Assembly (NCBI RefSeq): GCF_000265465.1
Contig: NC_018016.1
Coordinates: forward strand, 1,850,001 to 1,914,000
DNA length: 64,000 bases
Direction of reading: 5' to 3'
Source: Ornithobacterium rhinotracheale DSM 15997
GTDB taxonomy: Bacteria; Bacteroidota; Bacteroidia; Flavobacteriales; Weeksellaceae
In this document: one piece after another, positions 7,888-15,751 of the stretch
Layout: every line of letters starts with the position of its first letter
Numbering within the stretch: the first letter of the stretch is position 1
The notes under the pieces: model-generated
The model's database searches: none
Told to the model about the DNA's origin: nothing
What the model saw: the letters and a program-made list of their open reading frames with translations, nothing else
Made by a program: the position numbers and the translations under genes

Positions 7888-9174
7888 ATGTCAACATTCG
7901 TAGTAGTCGGTCTTCAATGGGGCGACGAGGGAAAAGGGAAAATCACCGATGTTTTGTCGGCTAAGTCTGATTATGTAGTACGCTTCCAAGGCGGAAACAA
8001 CGCAGGACACACCGTGTATGTGGGAGACAATAAATTTGTTTTGCAATTGTTGCCTTCTGGCGTGTTGCAATGTCGCGGAAAGTGTATTCTAGGCAACGGC
8101 GTAGTGGTGGATCCTAAAGCCTTTATGGGCGAAATTGCCAAAATCGAGGAAAAAAATATGCGCACAGATCATGTGTTCATTAGCCGCAGAGCGCATGTGA
8201 TTATGCCATACCACATTTTGTATGATACCTACCGTGAAGAGGCGGCAGGGAAAAGCTCCATCGGGACAACCAAAAAGGGAATTGGCCCGTGCTATGAGGA
8301 TAAAGTAGCTCGTGTGGGGGTGCGTATGATTGATTTGTTAAATCCAGAAATTTTAAGAGAAAAATTAAAGAAAAATATCGAAACCAAAAATGCAATTTTT
8401 GAAAAATTGTACAATAAACCAGGTTTGGATTTCGAAGAAGTGTACCAAGAATATCTTGCCATTGGAGAAAAATTAAAAGAACGCATCGTAGATACAGAAC
8501 TTGAACTAAACCAAGCGATTGACCGTGGCGACAATGTGTTGTTTGAAGGAGCACAAGCCTTGATGCTAGACATTGATTTTGGTACTTATCCTTATGTAAC
8601 TTCCTCTTCGCCTACTACGGGAGGTGTGTGCGTGGGAGCGGGCGTTCCGCCAACTAAATTGCAAAACCTTATCGGGGTGGCAAAAGCCTATTGTACCCGT
8701 GTAGGAAACGGACCATTTGTGAGTGAAGATTTCGGGGAAGCAGGAGCTACTATGGCAAGAGTAGGGCACGAGTTTGGTGCTGTGACAGGAAGACCAAGAC
8801 GATGCGGATGGCTAGATTTAGTAGCACTTCGCCATGCCTGTATGATCAACGGAACCACGCATTTAGTGATTACAAAATTAGATGTTTTGCAAGGTTTTGA
8901 TAAAATTAAAGTTTGTACCGCTTATGAAACCGAAGATGGCGAAATCATTGATTACTTTACATCTTCTACCACCAAATTGGCGCAGTACAAACCAGTTTAT
9001 ACCGAATTAGACGGATTCCACGAAGACATTACGCAAGCGCATAGCTTTGATGAATTGCCAGAAACCGCTCAAAAATATATTCACTTTATCGAGGAATATT
9101 TAGGCGTTGAGGTGTATTTAGTTTCAGTAGGACCAGAAAGAAGCCAAAATATCATTAGAAAAGAATTGTTTTAG
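7888..9174 (+). CDS. purA: Adenylosuccinate synthetase
   Basis: Cytoplasmic enzyme that joins IMP and aspartate, driven by GTP, in the first step from IMP to AMP (EC 6.3.4.4). The 428 residues match the family length. The phosphate-binding motif GDEGKGK is at residues 12-18 with catalytic Asp13 and His41 (NNAGH) in their standard positions. Further signatures are SIGTTKKGIGPCYEDK, EGAQALMLDIDFGTYPYVTSS and VTGRPRRCGWLD. It lies just upstream of purB, which carries out the next AMP step, with a broken small gene between them. It is probably a single-copy housekeeping gene. Confidence 0.98.
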   Translation: MSTFVVVGLQWGDEGKGKITDVLSAKSDYVVRFQGGNNAGHTVYVGDNKFVLQLLPSGVLQCRGKCILGNGVVVDPKAFMGEIAKIEEKNMRTDHVFISRRAHVIMPYHILYDTYREEAAGKSSIGTTKKGIGPCYEDKVARVGVRMIDLLNPEILREKLKKNIETKNAIFEKLYNKPGLDFEEVYQEYLAIGEKLKERIVDTELELNQAIDRGDNVLFEGAQALMLDIDFGTYPYVTSSSPTTGGVCVGAGVPPTKLQNLIGVAKAYCTRVGNGPFVSEDFGEAGATMARVGHEFGAVTGRPRRCGWLDLVALRHACMINGTTHLVITKLDVLQGFDKIKVCTAYETEDGEIIDYFTSSTTKLAQYKPVYTELDGFHEDITQAHSFDELPETAQKYIHFIEEYLGVEVYLVSVGPERSQNIIRKELF

Positions 9175-9200
9175 GATTCCTATTTCTATTCATATTGGTA

Positions 9201-9596
9201 ATGATTTATAAGATAGAAGAGTTACAATTATGGATCGAAGCAAGAGCATTGTTTAAAGACACTATTCCTTTTTTTGATTTCTAAAAACAAAAAGGAGAGT
9301 ATGCCTTATTAGACCAGATGAAAAGGAGTTGTGGCTCCATAATGAATAATATAGCTGAAGGCTTTGAACGAAATGGTAATAGGGAATTTATTCAATATTT
9401 GAGCATCGCAAAAGGTTCCGCAGGCGAATTTAAATCACAATTGTACAGGTGTTATGATTTAAATTTTCTTTCTCAAAAGAATGCGGAACTTTATATTGCA
9501 AAAACAGACAATATCATAAATAACTTAGGCGGATTTATCAAATATTTGGATAATACCGAGAAAAAAGGAATCAAGTTTAAGAAAAATATAAATTAA
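9201..9596 (+). pseudogene. Four-helix-bundle (S23/IVP-like) protein gene with internal stop
   Basis: From the ATG at 9201 the frame encodes MIYKIEELQLWIEARALFKD, reaches a TAA at 9282-9284, and continues in the same frame to 9596 with MKRSCGSIMNNIAEGFERNG, REFIQYLSIAKGSAGEFKSQL and a C-terminal helix. This is the four-helix-bundle family first known from 23S rRNA intervening sequences, normally about 120 residues. The single nonsense codon in helix 1 removes the N-terminal 40 residues of any product starting at 9318. The gene is inserted between purA and purB. The protein's general role is unknown. Inactivation is likely, unless a short form is used. Confidence 0.75.
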
Positions 9597-9600
9597 AAAT

Positions 9601-11040
9601 ATGAATCTACATAAAGATAACTACGAAAACCCATTGGCGTCGCGTTATGCGTCTAAAGAAATGTTGTACAACTTTTCGCCCGATAAAAAATTTGGAACAT
9701 GGCGCAAATTGTGGATAGCTTTAGCCGAAATTCAAAAAGAATTAGGCTTAGACATTAGTCAAGAACAAATCGACGAGCTTAAAGCACAAGCTGAAAATAT
9801 AGATTACGAAAAAGCAGCGGAATACGAGAAAAAATTCCGTCATGATGTAATGGCACATGTCCACACCTTTGGAGATGCTGCACCGAAAGCCAAGGCGATT
9901 ATTCATTTGGGGGCAACCTCTGCCTTTGTGGGTGATAATACCGATTTAATTCAAATTAAAGATGCGCTCGCCATCGTGCGCGAGAAAATGGTGAATGTGA
10001 TTGCTGGATTAAGCAAATTTGCTATGCAATATAAAGATTTGCCTACGCTTGGATTTACGCACTTTCAGCCAGCTCAGCTCACAACCGTAGGGAAGAGAGC
10101 CACTTTGTGGTTGCAGAGCGTTTTGTTAGATTTTGAAGAATTGGAATTTAGAATCGATACGCTTAGATTCCGTGGTGTGAAAGGGACGACAGGTACGGCA
10201 GCAAGTTTCAAAGAATTGTTCAATGATGATTATACTAAAATTAAAACTTTAGATAAAAAACTTTCTGAAAAATTTGGGTTTACACAAGTGCTTGGTGTAA
10301 CAGGGCAAACTTACGATAGAAAAATCGATGCCGAAGTAATGGCACTTTTAAGCAATATTGCGCAATCTGCCCATAAATTCTCTACCGATTTACGCCTTTT
10401 GCAGAACTTAAAAGAGGTGGAAGAACCATTTGAAAAAAGCCAAATCGGTTCGTCGGCAATGGCATATAAACGCAACCCGATGCGTTGCGAGCGTATAGGA
10501 GCCTTGGCTAAATTTGTGATGACCGTTTCGCAAGGTTCTGGATTAGTGGCTGCTACTCAGTGGTTTGAGCGTACGCTGGATGATTCAGCCAATAAGCGAT
10601 TGACGATTCCACAAGCATTCTTGGCAATAGATTCTATTTTAGGAATTTGGATTAATATTTTAGATGGCTTAGTGGTGTATCCGAAAATGATTGCTAAACG
10701 CATCAACGAGGAATTGCCTTTCATGGCAACTGAATACATGATTATGGAAGGAGTGAAAAATGGAGGCGATCGTCAAGATTTGCATGAAATCATCCGTGAG
10801 CATTCTATGGAGGCAGCCAAACAAGTGAAAATGGAAGGAAAGCCAAATGATTTGGTGGAGCGTATTGTGAATGATGATAAATTCCCAATCGATAAAGCGA
10901 AACTACAAGAAGTGCTTGATCCTGCGAATTTCATAGGTTTTGCACCACAACAAACCGAGGATTTTATTGCAGAACACGCTCAGCCGATTTTAGATAAATA
11001 TCAAGATTTAATCGGTATGAACTTTGAATTGAAAGTTTAA
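9601..11040 (+). CDS. purB: Adenylosuccinate lyase
   Basis: Splits adenylosuccinate to AMP and fumarate, and SAICAR to AICAR, so it serves both branches of purine synthesis (EC 4.3.2.2). 479 residues. Fumarase/aspartase-superfamily signatures are visible: HLGATSAFVGDNTD, TLGFTHFQPAQLTTVGKR, and the signature loop GSSAMAYKRNPM at about residues 283-294, which carries the catalytic Ser. The length and the TDLIQ and THFQPAQ variants fit the eukaryote-like PurB form of Bacteroidota. It starts 4 bases after the broken helix-bundle gene and probably shares the purA transcript. A terminator follows. Confidence 0.97.
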   Translation: MNLHKDNYENPLASRYASKEMLYNFSPDKKFGTWRKLWIALAEIQKELGLDISQEQIDELKAQAENIDYEKAAEYEKKFRHDVMAHVHTFGDAAPKAKAIIHLGATSAFVGDNTDLIQIKDALAIVREKMVNVIAGLSKFAMQYKDLPTLGFTHFQPAQLTTVGKRATLWLQSVLLDFEELEFRIDTLRFRGVKGTTGTAASFKELFNDDYTKIKTLDKKLSEKFGFTQVLGVTGQTYDRKIDAEVMALLSNIAQSAHKFSTDLRLLQNLKEVEEPFEKSQIGSSAMAYKRNPMRCERIGALAKFVMTVSQGSGLVAATQWFERTLDDSANKRLTIPQAFLAIDSILGIWINILDGLVVYPKMIAKRINEELPFMATEYMIMEGVKNGGDRQDLHEIIREHSMEAAKQVKMEGKPNDLVERIVNDDKFPIDKAKLQEVLDPANFIGFAPQQTEDFIAEHAQPILDKYQDLIGMNFELKV

Positions 11041-11068
11041 TTTTTAAATTTATTTTTCATATAATTAA

Positions 11069-11094
11069 GAGCCCCCTCATGGGAGGCTTTTTAT
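11069..11094 (+). terminator. Terminator of purB
   Basis: GCCCCC pairs with GGG-A-GGC (one bulged A) around a TCAT loop, then a T-run at 11088-11092. Confidence 0.65.
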
Positions 11095-11135
11095 GTATAA
11101 AGGACTTAAACCATTGGTGATAAAAAATAAGAAAA

Positions 11136-11272
11136 GGTGCGAGTTTGAATGGGAGTATTCGCATCACCTCACGGAGGCGCCTCCGTCATCTTACGCGGGC
11201 GCCCCCATCAATTGATGGGGGCGCCCGCGTGAAAACACGCGAACGCCCGCGAGCTTGCTCGCGGGCGTTCGC
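11136..11272. repeat. GC-rich array of perfect palindromes/hairpins between purB and the HU gene
   Basis: Three strong inverted repeats are packed in about 100 bases of very GC-rich sequence inside an AT-rich chromosome. The first is a 16-bp perfect palindrome (11171-11186, core GGAGGCGCCTCC). The second is a 38-bp perfect palindrome (11193-11230, centre ATCAATTGAT). The third is a 16-bp stem with a TT loop (11239-11254 / 11257-11272). The second and third share the 8-base core CGCGGGCG or its complement. A weaker fourth hairpin (11136-11142 / 11159-11168) precedes them. No T-run follows, so these are not ordinary terminators. They lie between two convergent genes and could be a REP-like or small mobile palindromic element. 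Confidence 0.8.
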
Positions 11273-11284
11273 ATTGAAAGTGAA

Positions 11285-11677
11285 TTACTTTTTGCTATAT
11301 TTCTCGTATTTCACTAGCTTGAGCATCTTTCTAAGCTCTTCGCCAGGACGGAAGGTAACTTTGTTATTTTTAATCATAGAAGGGTTAAATTTCTCTGCAG
11401 TTTCAGCTCCTTCACTAGAAATAGTAATTTGAAAATTCCCAAAGTCTCCTAATTTCACAATTTCGCCATTAGACATATGCCTCACTGCTACTTTGATTAA
11501 ATCGTTGAGAACTGCTAAGACATCTGTGTCTGATACGGTGGTAGAGCCACCAGCGATTTCTTGAGCAATCTCTTTAAGGTTAATCTCTCCGTCCGCTTTC
11601 GCATTAGCATAGAACTTAGCGGGTTCTTGTCTCTTTTGCGGATTCTTTCTTTCCGCTAAATTGTACTTTACTGCCAT
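11285..11677 (-). CDS. HU-family DNA-binding protein (Bacteroidota type)
   Basis: A 130-residue basic, dimeric DNA-bending protein of the nucleoid, of the longer Bacteroidota HU-related type with an N-terminal extension (MAVKYNLAERKNPQK). The HU core is visible: helix pair ISGGSTTV-like (about 40-75), KLGDFGNFQIT strand, and the DNA-contact arm region FNPSMIKNNKVTFRPGEELRK. The Lys-rich tail (YEKYSKK) is typical. It is the intact paralog of the broken copy at 2835-3196. Its 3' end faces the palindrome array at 11136-11272. Single-gene unit. Confidence 0.93.
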   Translation of the reverse strand: MAVKYNLAERKNPQKRQEPAKFYANAKADGEINLKEIAQEIAGGSTTVSDTDVLAVLNDLIKVAVRHMSNGEIVKLGDFGNFQITISSEGAETAEKFNPSMIKNNKVTFRPGEELRKMLKLVKYEKYSKK

Positions 11678-11760
11678 GTTTGATATTTATTAAATAATTA
11701 CTAGGCACTAATGTATCGTTTTTCTAGCTTTTATGCAAATTAAAGTTTAGTCTAGAGTTA

Positions 11761-11791
11761 ATTAAAAAAGCCGTTCTTTCGAACGGCTTTT
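11761..11791 (-). terminator. Terminator of the downstream glycan operon
   Basis: An 11-bp perfect stem (11766-11776 with 11781-11791; AAAAGCCGTTC and complement), 4-base loop, T-run on the minus strand. The same stem sequence ends the upstream paralogous operon at 18903-18932. Confidence 0.9.
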
Positions 11792-11813
11792 GGGGTATTG
11801 GGCATGGGGTTGG

Positions 11814-12989
11814 TTATTCGTTTATGGGAGGGAATATAAACCCTTCTCCATTATCTTGGTTTACAAAAGCTGCACCACTTGGCATTTTTAAATCTTTTTG
11901 ATTTTTAGACCAGTCCCAAATCATGCTTTCGTCTTCTATAATTTCCCCAGTTGTACGGTCAAGTTTTTTGCCGTTCATAGGGTAGTAAAGAAGAAGATTA
12001 TCGTCGTCTGGATTTACCATTTTCCATACGTTATCTTTAATTTGTTGGTCAGTTCTAGCTGTTTTCCAGAATCTAAGTTCTCTGATTAATTCATTTGAAC
12101 CACTAATCCAAAATCCAGTTAAGCCATATTTTCCAGTTCTGATTTCACGATTGGCTACTAATTGACCATTTACATAAACTTTTGTGAATTTTCCGTCATA
12201 TACAAATGAAAGCATATACCATTTATTTGGTTCTGCAGATAATTTATCAGAAGGAATATCAATTTGAGAGGCTCCAGTTTTAATTTGTAATTGATTAGGT
12301 TTAATTGTAACATCCCCAAATCTAGTAAAAATTTCATCTAAAGCATCTGCATTTTTTACAGTTTTTGTACCTGCAATCGCCCTGTTGTTATATCTGTATT
12401 CCGAACGGTTAACCATGACCTCCATAGTCCATTGATCTACTTTAAAGTCATCAGAGAACATTTTACTATCTTCAGATCCACTTCCATTAATTTTTAAAGA
12501 TTTGGTGATAATTTTTTGATTTAGTACTAATATAGCTTCAGATTGTCCTTTTATAACATCAGCACTTCCTCCTATGATTTTAATTGGAAGGGCATAATCC
12601 CCTTCTCTTGAGAATTTTAAATCTTTAAGTTGGATCGGTATGCTAGAAGTGATGTAGTTAGGTTTGATGCTAACACTACTTTTTGCATTGTACATGTCTT
12701 TTGGGAGCATGATATATGATGTCCCGTTTTCTTTATTATAGGCTTCTAGTTGCTTCTCATCTCCATATTCAATTGTGGCAAATGAATTTTTGTTTTCTTT
12801 GTTTACTAAATTAAGTTTCAATCCATCAATTGTTGAAGACGCACCTTCAGCAACGAAAGCTTGTAAGCTTTGTTGTGTGAAATAGATGCCTTGATGGCTA
12901 GCGAAATCCTCTGTAGGCTTGTTGTATAACTCGTCTTGACACCCATTTATCATTAAGAATGGGACTAGGAATAATATTATCTTTTTCAT
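11814..12989 (-). CDS. DUF1735 + LamG-fold lipoprotein (surface glycan-binding type), operon B
   Basis: A 391-residue outer-membrane lipoprotein, lipid-anchored at Cys17 (NGCQDE, with acidic residues after the Cys as in flavobacterial surface-export signals). An N-terminal DUF1735-type beta domain (about 30-150) is followed by a LamG/concanavalin-like domain (about 165-375: WTMEVMVNRS, KWYMLSFVYDG, TKVYVNGQLVANRE, IRELRFWKTARTDQQI). This domain order is common next to GH18 endoglycosidases in glycan-uptake loci, where such proteins are thought to bind the glycan at the surface. Last gene of operon B. It is a paralog of 19994-21190 in operon A. The binding role is inferred. Confidence 0.8.
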   Translation of the reverse strand: MKKIILFLVPFLMINGCQDELYNKPTEDFASHQGIYFTQQSLQAFVAEGASSTIDGLKLNLVNKENKNSFATIEYGDEKQLEAYNKENGTSYIMLPKDMYNAKSSVSIKPNYITSSIPIQLKDLKFSREGDYALPIKIIGGSADVIKGQSEAILVLNQKIITKSLKINGSGSEDSKMFSDDFKVDQWTMEVMVNRSEYRYNNRAIAGTKTVKNADALDEIFTRFGDVTIKPNQLQIKTGASQIDIPSDKLSAEPNKWYMLSFVYDGKFTKVYVNGQLVANREIRTGKYGLTGFWISGSNELIRELRFWKTARTDQQIKDNVWKMVNPDDDNLLLYYPMNGKKLDRTTGEIIEDESMIWDWSKNQKDLKMPSGAAFVNQDNGEGFIFPPINE

Positions 12990-13005
12990 TTTTGTCTATT
13001 TTAAT

Positions 13006-14103
13006 TTATTGAAAATTACCTTTGTACACTTGGTTTCCATAATATAAGGCTTTTCTTATCCATTTGTAAGGTGGATCGTTAGGATAGTCATATTCCATAT
13101 GATAACTTCCAATACCTCCAATTCGTATATTTCCTGGTAAATCTAAAGTGGCATAATCGCAAAATTGAATACCTCCATCCATTGAATTTAATTCAGGCCT
13201 AGCTGAGCTTCTGTAATGTCTGATACCTCCCCATTGCCATGTTTGTTCGAATTCCACAGTGATGATAGTTTTTCTTTTCCAATTATCAAGATTTGGACGA
13301 TTGATTTTACTGAGAACTTGACTTGTACTAGATTCCCAGTATGCCTGATAAATATAGTGATCTATCATTTTAGATGTTTCTGTAGATAATAAGTAAGGTT
13401 CACCATCCATTACGAGCATTTTTCCTTGAGGGTTTAGCCTTTTATATAATGTTTCTATGAAAATTTGCATAGGATGGTCACTCTCAATTATATTGCCATT
13501 TGCCATGTTGCCAGAATGTGTGTAGTTTGGCTCATAGTCAATATCAAATCCATCGAAGTTGTATTTTTCAATGGTGTCGCAAATAGCGTTTGCATAAGCT
13601 TTTACACCTTCTAAGAAGTTTCCGTTTCCTTTTTCGTTCACCCAAAAACTTTGTGGGTCTTTTCCTTCTGGAGTCAATTGATCTCCCAGATTTTGAACTA
13701 TCCAGCAAAGTAGAGCTTTCCCGCCTTTAACTTCTTGAAAGAATTTTAAATCGTCCAAATGCTCTTTGGAAAAATTACCTTTTATTCCCCAAATAGAAAC
13801 GAAATCTACGCTATCTGGAAGGGCTTTTAAGTAGTTTTGCGGGTTGGAGCCTTTACCTGTCCAGTTTCCAAACCACCCAAAACCTTTCACATGAGGTGTT
13901 TTTCTGTATTCTCTTAGTTCTTTGTAATAATCCCTCAAATGTGGAGGTAAATCTTCTTCAGATTTAGCTTCTAATAATGGGACTAATCGAGTTAAACCCT
14001 TTTCATTATCAAAAGTGGTTCTTTCGGTTTCATTCCAATCGCTACAGCTTGTAACAAAACCAGCGATAAATATCGATAATAATATTTTAGTTACTTTTTT
14101 CAT
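13006..14103 (-). CDS. GH18 endo-beta-N-acetylglucosaminidase-like lipoprotein, operon B
   Basis: A 365-residue lipoprotein (Cys20, TSCSDWNE) of glycoside hydrolase family 18. The catalytic motif DGFDIDYEP spans residues 184-192, with proton donor Glu191 and Asp187/Asp189, on strand 4 of a TIM barrel. Upstream strands read KGFGWFGNW and VDFVSIWG. This small Endo-F/GpdG-like form cuts between the two core GlcNAc residues of N-glycans rather than degrading chitin; that reaction is inferred from the family and from the SusC/SusD context. It lies 4 bases after the susD gene and is a paralog of 21195-22361. The glycan preferred cannot be read from sequence. Confidence 0.87.
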   Translation of the reverse strand: MKKVTKILLSIFIAGFVTSCSDWNETERTTFDNEKGLTRLVPLLEAKSEEDLPPHLRDYYKELREYRKTPHVKGFGWFGNWTGKGSNPQNYLKALPDSVDFVSIWGIKGNFSKEHLDDLKFFQEVKGGKALLCWIVQNLGDQLTPEGKDPQSFWVNEKGNGNFLEGVKAYANAICDTIEKYNFDGFDIDYEPNYTHSGNMANGNIIESDHPMQIFIETLYKRLNPQGKMLVMDGEPYLLSTETSKMIDHYIYQAYWESSTSQVLSKINRPNLDNWKRKTIITVEFEQTWQWGGIRHYRSSARPELNSMDGGIQFCDYATLDLPGNIRIGGIGSYHMEYDYPNDPPYKWIRKALYYGNQVYKGNFQ

Positions 14104-14107
14104 TGTT

Positions 14108-15733
14108 TTAATTTTGTTGTTTTGGTCTATTATTTCTCACCCACCATAATTTAGTAGATCCTTGATCGTCTCCGCCAAGCAGAGCTGGTACTTCTCTCAT
14201 ACTAGGGTTTGATGTATATTCAGTTGGTGCATATGAGAATCTTTCTGGTGCATAACAATTGTTGCAGCCAATTCTTCCAGGAGCAGTTTGATCAAACGGT
14301 TTCATAATATATGGATAGCCAGTTCTTCTATATTCTGTCCATGCTTCTACTGCATTTGGATATAGCGCTAAATATTTTTGGGTTAATATTTTTTGTAAAT
14401 GTTGTTCCGTTTCATCAACATTATCCCATATGTCGCTCCAATTAGGAGAAGTGTTGCCGGCAGCGAGGTTGAAGGAGTAAGGATCTGACCAAGTTCCAAA
14501 TTTGTAACCTCTTGTTGTTAAATTTTTAGGTTTACTATTAGATGTTAGATATATTTCAACACCACTTGAAATATTATTTTCTTGGAAAGATGTTTTTACG
14601 CCTTGCTCATAAAGTGTTTGTGCATCTTCGCTTATTAAGCCATACAACGCAGCCTCAGCCTTTAAAAAATATGTTTCTGATGCTCGGTACCAATATAATG
14701 GAGAGTTTGCTTGGACTTTAGGTTTTGCTGCTGCAGTGATTGCATAATCAGTCTTGGGTAATTTATTTTCTGGAGCAATTCCGTTATATTCTCCTCTTGC
14801 AGGAGTAAAATAAACTTCTAGTCTAGGGTCTTTGTATCCTACCAAATAAGACCAAATTGTTGTGCCCATTCTAGTTTCCCCATATTCCTCTACAGAGGCA
14901 ATCATCGAGTTTAATAAAGGTAATTTTGCAGAAGATCCTATTTTAGCTTCTTCGTCTGGAGATGTTATAACTCCACCGTTTGCAGGATTTAAAGCTTTGT
15001 CTATGTATTCTTGGGCGAGGGCGTTGTCTTTAAAATGAGATCTCACAGCCATTCTTAGCATTAAGGAGTTTGCAAATTTTACCCATTTTTTGGTGTCTCC
15101 ATCGTAAATGATATCATAGTCTTTTAGTAGTTTACTTTGAACGTCTTTTAAGATTTCAACACTTTTAGAAAGATCTGCTAACATATGTTTGTAGACCTCT
15201 TCTTGTGAGTCAAGTTTTGGAGCAATATCTCCTTTTCCTGCATTTGAGTACACAATCGGACCGAAAACATCAGTCGCTCTTAACCATCCTGCAATTTTTA
15301 CAATGTTTGCCAAGGCAAATACTTGTTGATCATACGGATCTTGTGAGTCTTTAGCTAAAACATTGATTTCTTGCCATTCTCTAAATAGATTTGAGTAGAA
15401 GTTCTTTTGAGCATAGCCCATTCTTCCTTCATTAAAATTCCAGTTAGCTTCTGTATTAAATCCCCAGTTGTTATTATTTCCGAAATAGCCGATGTAATTA
15501 CCAGAAGAGATTAAATCTGTGTTTTGTAAATCGTTACCAGGTCCCGTTGTTTTATCTGGAGATCCAATTGGTATTACCAGTTGTTGCATTTTCATAAATG
15601 GAGCGCCATATGCTAGACCTCCTTGTTTGTATTCTTCATCTGTTACCCCGTAAACATCTGTATTGATGTCTTGAAAATCGGTACAAGCAGAGAAGAAAGC
15701 TAATATAGCTAATACTATTATATTTCGTTTCAT
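14108..15733 (-). CDS. SusD-like outer-membrane lipoprotein, operon B
   Basis: A 541-residue SusD/RagB-family substrate-binding lipoprotein that closes over its SusC partner. Lipobox at Cys17 (FFSACTDFQDINTD). The helical TPR-like body shows the usual landmarks: NIVKIAGWLRATDVFGPIVYS (domain typical of the SusD_2 subgroup), WVKFANSLMLRMAVRS, YFLKAEAALYGL, and ILTQKYLALYPNAVEAWTEYRRTGYP near the C terminus. It lies 18 bases after susC of the same operon and is a paralog of 22374-24047. It should sit on the cell surface and receive glycans freed by the GH18 enzyme. Substrate inferred from neighbours. Confidence 0.92.
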   Translation of the reverse strand: MKRNIIVLAILAFFSACTDFQDINTDVYGVTDEEYKQGGLAYGAPFMKMQQLVIPIGSPDKTTGPGNDLQNTDLISSGNYIGYFGNNNNWGFNTEANWNFNEGRMGYAQKNFYSNLFREWQEINVLAKDSQDPYDQQVFALANIVKIAGWLRATDVFGPIVYSNAGKGDIAPKLDSQEEVYKHMLADLSKSVEILKDVQSKLLKDYDIIYDGDTKKWVKFANSLMLRMAVRSHFKDNALAQEYIDKALNPANGGVITSPDEEAKIGSSAKLPLLNSMIASVEEYGETRMGTTIWSYLVGYKDPRLEVYFTPARGEYNGIAPENKLPKTDYAITAAAKPKVQANSPLYWYRASETYFLKAEAALYGLISEDAQTLYEQGVKTSFQENNISSGVEIYLTSNSKPKNLTTRGYKFGTWSDPYSFNLAAGNTSPNWSDIWDNVDETEQHLQKILTQKYLALYPNAVEAWTEYRRTGYPYIMKPFDQTAPGRIGCNNCYAPERFSYAPTEYTSNPSMREVPALLGGDDQGSTKLWWVRNNRPKQQN

Positions 15734-15751
15734 TTGAATTTTATTTAATTA

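Noticed and set aside
11171-11272. Palindromes as ordinary intrinsic terminators
   Set aside because: No T-run follows any of the three on either strand, and purB already has its own terminator at 11069-11094.
11145-11432. 95-residue Arg-rich open frame over the palindrome array
   Set aside because: Its composition comes from the GC-rich palindromes and it overlaps the HU gene on the other strand.
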